From the NCBI GenBank assembly GCA_031264465.1, contig JAISDX010000013.1, forward strand, positions 1 to 37,407: 37,407 nt of DNA. Reading direction: 5' to 3'. The position numbers and the translations under genes were made by a program. The stretch's first letter is position 1, and each line of letters starts with the position of its first letter. The notes below the pieces were generated by a model. It saw nothing but the letters and a program-made list of their open reading frames with translations. It ran no database searches and was not told the DNA's origin. Source of the DNA: Deltaproteobacteria bacterium (lineage in GTDB: Bacteria; Desulfobacterota; Desulfovibrionia; Desulfovibrionales; Desulfovibrionaceae). This document shows, piece by piece, positions 31,964 through 37,407 of this stretch.

Positions 31964-33022
31964 TTACCGGGAATCAGGCTTCCAGGCGGCCAGGAAGGCG
32001 CGTGTCCGTTCCAGGGCATTGTGGCGCAGATCGAAGTAGTACAGCGGAATGTCGTTCTCATGCAGAACGCCGATGGGAAAGTAGGCGCGGGAGGCCGCCG
32101 CGCTGCTGAACGTTTCCCGATCCACCGTTGAGCAGATGATGGTGCCGCGCGAGGGCTCATAGCGGGCGTCCGCCATCTGGCTGACCGCCGTCAGCGTGCC
32201 GTCCGGCGCGACGATAACCGACCCCCAAGAGCGGGTCCGGGGAATATGCGCCGTTGTCCGCGTCCACGACAGGGGATTGATGGTCACCGCCCGGGCCGTG
32301 GCAAAGGGACTGGGCCCGTCCACCCGCGCCGCTTCGGTATTGTAGGCGATGACCACCCCCGTATCCGAGGAGGAACGGGCGGGTTTGAGCCAGGGATGGG
32401 CGGCATAATCCTCCGCGGTCCACACCGCCCCTATGGTATAGGCGGCAACCATCCTGCTGTGGACCTCCGGGTGATCGCGCATGTACGTGAACAAGAGCCC
32501 CTGCAGCGCCAGACTGCCCTGACTGTGTCCGAACAGCACAAATGGCCGGCCGGCGTTGTAGTGTCGGATGTAGTAATCAAAGGCGGCGATGATATCGGCG
32601 AAAGGGGCGTCCCAATACGGCTGCCGGAGTTTGTCGGGATCGGAAGACAGGAGATAGGCGGCGTCCAACTGCCTGTAGAAGGGCGCGTAAATGTCGCCCA
32701 CGGGCTCCAGGGCGGAGGCGCGCGTCTTGAGGTAGTACATGGCCCATTGCCGCATTTCCGGATTGCGGATATCCGCGAGCGGCACGCCGCCGCTGTTGCG
32801 CCAGGAGGTAGGATAGACAAAGAATACATCCACGGCTCCGGGAGCGGTGGAGGGCGCCGCCGGGCGGGCAAGCCAGTTGTCCGGATCGCCGTAGTCTATA
32901 ATGGATACGGGCGGCGCCGCTTGCGGGATGAGCTGGGCAAGGGTATCAGTAGGATCCGGACTATTCTGGCAGGCGCACAGCGTCAGGAGCAGCGCCGCTA
33001 TGGGAATACAAGGGAAACGCAT
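31964..33022 (-). CDS. Lipoprotein alpha/beta hydrolase (DUF3089-like) behind tssG
   Basis: This 352-residue protein carries a lipoprotein signal (MRFPCIPIAALLLTLCAC, acylated Cys18). The hydrolase fold shows VDVFFVYPTSWRN and the nucleophile elbow FGHSQGSLALQG; an acid and histidine are expected in the C-terminal third, where HENDIPLYYFDLRHN lies. It resembles the DUF3089 family of predicted hydrolases. The ATG begins one base after the tssG stop (GCATGAAATG), so it belongs to the type VI secretion operon. It could be a secretion-associated cell-envelope enzyme, an effector or an immunity-type lipoprotein; none can be proved. A frame extending to 33610 is an artefact of overlap with tssG. 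Confidence 0.8.
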   Translation of the reverse strand: MRFPCIPIAALLLTLCACQNSPDPTDTLAQLIPQAAPPVSIIDYGDPDNWLARPAAPSTAPGAVDVFFVYPTSWRNSGGVPLADIRNPEMRQWAMYYLKTRASALEPVGDIYAPFYRQLDAAYLLSSDPDKLRQPYWDAPFADIIAAFDYYIRHYNAGRPFVLFGHSQGSLALQGLLFTYMRDHPEVHSRMVAAYTIGAVWTAEDYAAHPWLKPARSSSDTGVVIAYNTEAARVDGPSPFATARAVTINPLSWTRTTAHIPRTRSWGSVIVAPDGTLTAVSQMADARYEPSRGTIICSTVDRETFSSAAASRAYFPIGVLHENDIPLYYFDLRHNALERTRAFLAAWKPDSR

Positions 33023-33023
33023 T

Positions 33024-34118
33024 TCATGCCTCGTTGGTAAGTAAAAACAAGTCTGACCGGTCATTGAAGCCGGCCGGGAAACAGGCGGTTGCGGACGGCA
33101 AAGGCGCGGAGGGCTCCAGCCATCCCCAGCCTGTCCAGGCATCGTGCCCGATGGTCGCAAAGCCCCTCTCCCCGTCGCCTCCCAAGCACAGCGGGAGCGC
33201 CGCTCCGGGTTGCAGGCGCAAGACGGCTTCATACTCCAGCGGTTCGCGGCAATAATTGCGCACCAGGTCGTGCAGAAGGCCGGTGAGGGGCGCGCCCGGC
33301 AAGATCCTCCGCAAGGCGGCTTTATCCAGTTGGGTAAATTCAATGACAATTTTCCCTTCATAACAGGGAACGGCATCGCCCAGCACCGCGTCCTCCCCCA
33401 GGGTGCAGGCGGCCTGCCCCAGGCGCAGGCGTTGTTCGGCGGGAACGGGCGCCAGGCGCGGCACATTGCAGTGAATTTGCACATTGTCGTTGCCGACGGC
33501 ATCGGCCATGATGGTCCGCAACCCGGCCGCAGAACGGACGTTTTGACAAAACAGCCCGGCGTAGCGCAAAAAAGCCGGCTCGTCCGCCAGACGCCCGCAC
33601 AGTTCGTCATTGCCGAAGCTGGCCAGGGACATGAGCATGTGCATGGCTTTTTTGTCTTTTTCCATCAGCCCCCTTTGCAAGGGAAAAATGATGGAGGACA
33701 GCCGGATAAAACGCAAAAAGAAGACCGTATTGAAAATATCCAGAAAATCGCGGGTGACGGAACGATCTTCGGCCTGTTCGTCCAGCAGGCGCTCCGTATA
33801 AAAAGTGGGCAGGGGCGAGGACGGCCCGTACAGGCCAAGGAAGGATGCGGTTATTCTGGCCGAGGCGAAGGGGTGGGAATCGTCGCCCGCCAAGGCGGGC
33901 TCCATTTCAAAATCCTCCACATCCGTGACGGCGAACCCCAAAGAAAGAGTCGGGCGAAAACGCACTCTTTTCCTGAGAAAATCCTGCCAGCCGCCGAGTT
34001 TTTCTTTCTTTGTCCACAGGCGCAACAGGCGGATAAGCTGGTTGAAGGAAAATTTTTGCGGATTGGCCTGCAAATCCCGAATTACCGTGGGATATCGGCT
34101 TACATGTGTTTCAGCCAT
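33024..34118 (-). CDS. tssG: Type VI secretion baseplate protein TssG
   Basis: This 364-residue protein, with TssE, TssF and TssK, builds the T6SS baseplate. Its start, RDLQANPQKFSFNQLIRLLR, and LGFAVTDVEDFE, FLGLYGPSSPLPTFYTE and DFLDIFNTVFFLRFI are characteristic of the family. The length is usual. It overlaps the end of tssF by 19 bases. Confidence 0.94.
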   Translation of the reverse strand: MAETHVSRYPTVIRDLQANPQKFSFNQLIRLLRLWTKKEKLGGWQDFLRKRVRFRPTLSLGFAVTDVEDFEMEPALAGDDSHPFASARITASFLGLYGPSSPLPTFYTERLLDEQAEDRSVTRDFLDIFNTVFFLRFIRLSSIIFPLQRGLMEKDKKAMHMLMSLASFGNDELCGRLADEPAFLRYAGLFCQNVRSAAGLRTIMADAVGNDNVQIHCNVPRLAPVPAEQRLRLGQAACTLGEDAVLGDAVPCYEGKIVIEFTQLDKAALRRILPGAPLTGLLHDLVRNYCREPLEYEAVLRLQPGAALPLCLGGDGERGFATIGHDAWTGWGWLEPSAPLPSATACFPAGFNDRSDLFLLTNEA

Positions 34119-35791
34119 TGGAAGCTGTTCCTGTTGAGCGTGTCGGTCGCCGTAACCCGCACGAAGCTGTTGATCGGTGAATATTCATGCAGAAAAGAAG
34201 CGACGACCATGGCGAACAGGTACATGCCGCCCGTATTGATGAAGCAGGATTCGTCCAGAGTCAGCGCAAGGTCCGTTCCCCGGACCGGGCGTCCTTTCCA
34301 CAGGTAGTCCGCGGGCTTCGCCGTCAGGGAAACGATGGATTCAATCCGTTTTTTGTTGGCCCCGGCATAAAGCGCGTCCATTTTTTCCGGCAGATAGGCC
34401 AGGAGCATGGCGCGCAGAGTTTTGACGTCAGTGAGCGGCAGATAGTTCAGGTGCAGGTGCGCGAGCATGGTCCAGGTCATATCCCCTTCGGCCGGCGCGG
34501 GAATAAGCCCGGTAGGCGGAATCAGATTTTCAAATTCCGCCAGTGCCGGCGACGAGGACAGCGGCAGGCGCACATCGCCGCTTTTCAGGCGCGCGGGCAG
34601 AGCACCATTGCTGTAAAGCACCTCCAGAGAAAGGGTTTCCGGCTCAGGCATGGGGCCGCCTTGCGGATAGCTCAGGTAAAGCCCCATTTCCCTGCCTCCC
34701 TGTTCCGTCCTCCGGTAACTGACCTTGTAGGAAGGCGTCAGGTTATCACTGTGGGACAGCAACGGGGGATACTTTTTTTCTCCTGTAAGTCCGATGCGTT
34801 TAACCGACTCTATATGGTAAGGGTAGTAGGCGTCGGATCTGGAAGTGTTGGCCCGGACGGGGTAGCTTGTCTGCCGGTGATCCGCCCGGACGGGAATGGT
34901 TTCATAAGGGAAAAGATTGACGGCGGGCGTGGCGAACAAGGCGATGTCCCTCGGCGAGAATGTCGGCAGCCCGCCTTGATCCGGCTGTTGCAATTCTATG
35001 GTGCAGGAAAAGCTTTCCACTCCCGCTTTGCCCGCGTCCAGGTCCGGCACCGGCAGATCCAGAAAGAAAAATTTTTCCGGGAGAAGGTAATATTCCTGCA
35101 ACAGACGGTAGCAGGGCAGAGCCGTCGCCGGATAAGGAAAAAGGCTGTCTTCCGGGGCGAATCCCGCGGGTTTGAGGGCTTTGCCGGGCAGGTCGCGCCG
35201 GGTTTTCCCGGCCTGAAACACCAGCCGGGTGGCGAAATTGTGCAGAACATACAAGCGGCTGAGCGCTTCGGGGCGCGCACCGCACAAATACAGACGCAGC
35301 CGTTTTACCGTGGCCACGGCCGGGGGAAAGGCCAGGGCGAAATCCAGGCGCAGGGCAGCCCGTTTGCCGGGGCGGTCGTCCAGAACGGCGGCGGCCAGAC
35401 GTAGCGGGGCAAGCTCCACGGAACTGGTGGTGCTGAAAATGCAGGAAACTCCATCCACTTCGGTTGAGGCCACGCGACTGCCCTTGGGAATGATAATGGT
35501 TTCCGCCAAGGCCGGTTTGGGGGTAAAGCGCATGATGGTACAACCGGGAATGTCGCGCAGAAGCTGCGGCAGAACCAGTTCCATCAGATTTTCGGCCAGT
35601 TGGTCATAACTTTCGTCCAATTGCCGGGCCAACTGTCCGGATATGAAGGCCATGCCCTCCAGCAGGCGCTCCACATCCGGGTCGGAGGCCGGGCCTGAAA
35701 GCAGAGGGGCCAGCGCCGGGTGAGCGCGGGAAAATTCGGCGGCAAGAACGCGCAGGTAGGCCAGTTCACGTTGGTAATAGCTGGTATCCAT
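34100..35791 (-). CDS. tssF: Type VI secretion baseplate protein TssF
   Basis: This 563-residue wedge component of the T6SS baseplate starts with YYQRELAYLRVLAAEFSRAHP and DPDVERLLEGMAFISGQLARQLD, both typical. Its ATG overlaps the tssE stop (TAATG). Length is near the usual value of about 580-620. The end (NSFQWLKHM) runs into tssG in another frame. Confidence 0.95.
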   Translation of the reverse strand: MDTSYYQRELAYLRVLAAEFSRAHPALAPLLSGPASDPDVERLLEGMAFISGQLARQLDESYDQLAENLMELVLPQLLRDIPGCTIMRFTPKPALAETIIIPKGSRVASTEVDGVSCIFSTTSSVELAPLRLAAAVLDDRPGKRAALRLDFALAFPPAVATVKRLRLYLCGARPEALSRLYVLHNFATRLVFQAGKTRRDLPGKALKPAGFAPEDSLFPYPATALPCYRLLQEYYLLPEKFFFLDLPVPDLDAGKAGVESFSCTIELQQPDQGGLPTFSPRDIALFATPAVNLFPYETIPVRADHRQTSYPVRANTSRSDAYYPYHIESVKRIGLTGEKKYPPLLSHSDNLTPSYKVSYRRTEQGGREMGLYLSYPQGGPMPEPETLSLEVLYSNGALPARLKSGDVRLPLSSSPALAEFENLIPPTGLIPAPAEGDMTWTMLAHLHLNYLPLTDVKTLRAMLLAYLPEKMDALYAGANKKRIESIVSLTAKPADYLWKGRPVRGTDLALTLDESCFINTGGMYLFAMVVASFLHEYSPINSFVRVTATDTLNRNSFQWLKHM

Positions 35792-36231
35792 TATGCGTAT
35801 CCCCGCGTGTCCTCTTCTTCTCTGATACGCACGGACCCCGCCGCGTCCAGAACGGTTTCGAAACGCAACGGGCTGTGCCCGTCCTCGGTCAGAACCTCGC
35901 CTTCAAGGAGGAAAACCGCTTCCAGCGGCAGATCTTTTCTGGGGGCGAATTTCACCCGCACGTTGGTCAGGCGGGGTTCATACAGCCTGATGGTGCGCTC
36001 CAGTTCCGTCCTGATGTCGTTGATGCTTTCTTCCGTAAAACTGCTGCCCAAATCCGTCAGGTCGGCCAGACCGTAATCCGGGGCAATGGGCACATTGCCC
36101 CGGCGCGTGTTGAGCATGGCCGTCAGATGCCTGACCAGCGAACGCTGCGCACGGGCGGGATTGTACGAGTCCAGGTCTTTTTCCCCTTTTTCGGTAGCGT
36201 AAATGCGTTCAAGCAGGGTCAAATCGCGCAT
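35791..36231 (-). CDS. tssE: Type VI secretion baseplate protein TssE (gp25-like)
   Basis: This 146-residue protein is related to phage T4 gp25 and nucleates sheath assembly. It shows MRDLTLLERIYATEK, VRHLTAMLNTRRGNVPIAPDYGL in two parts, and the final gp25-type strands. ATG 36231 is chosen over a TTG at 36261 that would lie inside the upstream gene. It follows the tssM stop by four bases. Confidence 0.93.
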   Translation of the reverse strand: MRDLTLLERIYATEKGEKDLDSYNPARAQRSLVRHLTAMLNTRRGNVPIAPDYGLADLTDLGSSFTEESINDIRTELERTIRLYEPRLTNVRVKFAPRKDLPLEAVFLLEGEVLTEDGHSPLRFETVLDAAGSVRIREEEDTRGYA

Positions 36232-36235
36232 GGTT

Positions 36236-37407
36236 TCACCGCCGGCATTCGGAAGCGACAAAGGGCAAGGTGCCCGGCGTGTACTGAACGCTTTTTAAAA
36301 GCGCTTCCGCGCCGGAAATTTTATAGCGTAAAATGATATCCGTAACGTCCAGTTTCCGCAACAGCGCCGCCTGCTCCGGAAAATCCGACTGATGGAAGGT
36401 TTTCGCGCCATACTGAAAATCGTGCAGGAAGTTGATAAAACCGTCTTCTCCCGTATAGCGCACGTTCAAGGTCGTGGATTTGAAGGCTATGGCAATGTTG
36501 GTGTCGCCGCAGGCGCCCCGTTGCCAGTTGAAATGCCCGGTGGCCGGGCTGTTGTAATTGGCCAGTGTCTGCTTTTCTCTGGCGCAGTCCAGGGAAAGCA
36601 CGACGGCATAAGGCTTTTCCAGAGCGCCGTCATTCACGTCAACCGGCACGGCCTGCATGGTCACGGCGTGTGACTGGGGCATGGGCGTGTATTCCAGCAG
36701 GCCCGCGTTCAAAAAGTGCAGAAAATCGTCGGTGAAGGGAATGGGTGTCGCGTCCAGTTTTTCGGGCACGTAGCCTTGCAGGGTGCGATTAAGGAAATAG
36801 TGCAGCGTATTGTCGGCAAAATCCCGGGCCAGCCCTCCCTGCTCCGCGAACAGCCCCTGCTGCAATTGGACGGGCGGCAACATGCCCGCTTTGGCCAGAA
36901 CGTTGCCTTCCCACATGGCCTGAATGTGGCAGGAGGCGCTGTTTACAAGGCGTGCCGAAAAGAAGGCCAACGGCCCGTCGCTCAGGGTGAGAAGCGGAGA
37001 ATCCTTGGCCAGGGTCGGGTTGAGCTTGTTCTGCAGGGAAAGGAGCGTAGTTTTGGCCAGGGTCAATTTGGCGGTGGCGGCGGATTGATTTTTTTCGTCC
37101 GGCATGGCTTCCTGCACGGAAGTGAAGGCAAGATCCTCGGACAGGTTAAAGCTGACGAGCTCACGCAAGGCCGCAAGATGATCCTTGATGCCGCCGGCAA
37201 GCAGCGTGGCGCGGGCGTAGCGCGCATGAGCGGCCGGGTCCAGTTGGCTGTCGGCGCTTTCGTACAGTTGCAGGACGCTCTCCTTCACCCTTTGCAGCAG
37301 ACCGGGCTGGAGGTGTTCCTGGTTGGCGTCCGTCTCCAGGCGCAGGGCCTGGACGAAAACGTCCAGGTCTTCCACCCAGACCGGCGCGGGGTCCAGATAG
37401 GGGCGGA
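36236..37407 (-). CDS. tssM: Type VI secretion membrane-complex protein TssM, C-terminal part
   Basis: About 390 residues remain; the frame is open to the window edge (a GTG at 37375 is not the true start, since the reading continues as RPYLDPAPVWVEDL). The part seen matches the periplasmic C-terminus of TssM/IcmF: ASCHIQAMWEGNVLAKAG, a region with FADNTLHYFLNRTL, and a beta-rich end with QRGACGDTNIAI. TssM links the inner membrane to the outer-membrane lipoprotein TssJ. The N-terminal membrane and NTPase domains are outside the window. Confidence 0.82.
   Translation of the reverse strand, partial: RPYLDPAPVWVEDLDVFVQALRLETDANQEHLQPGLLQRVKESVLQLYESADSQLDPAAHARYARATLLAGGIKDHLAALRELVSFNLSEDLAFTSVQEAMPDEKNQSAATAKLTLAKTTLLSLQNKLNPTLAKDSPLLTLSDGPLAFFSARLVNSASCHIQAMWEGNVLAKAGMLPPVQLQQGLFAEQGGLARDFADNTLHYFLNRTLQGYVPEKLDATPIPFTDDFLHFLNAGLLEYTPMPQSHAVTMQAVPVDVNDGALEKPYAVVLSLDCAREKQTLANYNSPATGHFNWQRGACGDTNIAIAFKSTTLNVRYTGEDGFINFLHDFQYGAKTFHQSDFPEQAALLRKLDVTDIILRYKISGAEALLKSVQYTPGTLPFVASECRR

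Noticed and set aside
33023-33610. N-terminal extension of the lipoprotein hydrolase
   Set aside because: It is out of frame within tssG, and the real start has a lipoprotein signal.
1-37407. tRNA, rRNA, CRISPR array, insertion sequence or attachment site
   Set aside because: No cloverleaf-like sequence, spaced direct-repeat array, transposase or integrase gene was seen on reading both strands.

Overview
Overall. The window reads as chromosome of a G+C-rich anaerobic bacterium, most plausibly a Desulfovibrio-type sulfate reducer. This is inferred from the rpoZ-dnaJ and rpsF-rpsR-rplI-dnaB arrangements, the strongly G+C-biased codon use, a glycyl-radical microcompartment and a type VI secretion cluster. 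No sulfate-reduction gene is present, so the assignment is provisional.

Region 1 (1-13645, all on the minus strand) is a nearly complete glycyl-radical-enzyme microcompartment (GRM) locus. In transcription order it encodes: a PduS-like flavin/Fe-S protein, a PduT-like Fe-S shell trimer, an iron alcohol dehydrogenase, a PduA-like hexamer, a PduB-like trimer, a hexamer with a long tail, PduL, EutJ, a short PduM-like protein, a EutN/PduN pentamer, a GlcG/PduO-C-like protein, a CoA-acylating aldehyde dehydrogenase, a permuted EutS/PduU-like shell protein, the glycyl radical enzyme and its activase (cut by the window edge). The radical enzyme carries the residues of the B12-independent glycerol/1,2-propanediol dehydratases, not those of choline lyase. 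The predicted route is diol -> aldehyde -> acyl-CoA -> acyl phosphate (PduL), with alcohol formation recycling NADH. PduS/PduT could pass electrons across the shell. Three intergenic gaps carry related sequence signals, which suggests several co-regulated transcripts.

Region 2 (13799-17771) has a sigma-54-type response regulator, a soluble histidine kinase with no sensor domain and a universal stress protein, all on minus. Divergent from them is an unknown 179-residue gene with a textbook sigma-54 promoter and a strong terminator.

Region 3 (17863-21902, plus) encodes a large LpoA-like lipoprotein and a protein fusing a degenerate chorismate-mutase domain to an EPSP-synthase-like domain.

Region 4 (22032-25801, plus) looks less G+C-rich than its flanks. 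It holds an MFS transporter, a Fur-box-like site and a tightly overlapping trio: a G3E-like GTPase, an ABC ATPase and a cytoplasmic (signal-less) periplasmic-binding-protein homologue, with no permease. This is the part I cannot match to a named system.

Region 5 (25809-31877) is housekeeping: dnaB, rplI, rpsR, rpsF on minus and rpoZ-dnaJ on plus. A 610-residue beta-solenoid protein with RTX-like repeats lies between them.

Region 6 (31964-37407, minus) is the tail of a type VI secretion operon (tssM C-terminus, tssE, tssF, tssG) ending in a lipoprotein alpha/beta hydrolase one base downstream of tssG. No tRNA, rRNA, CRISPR array or insertion sequence was seen.
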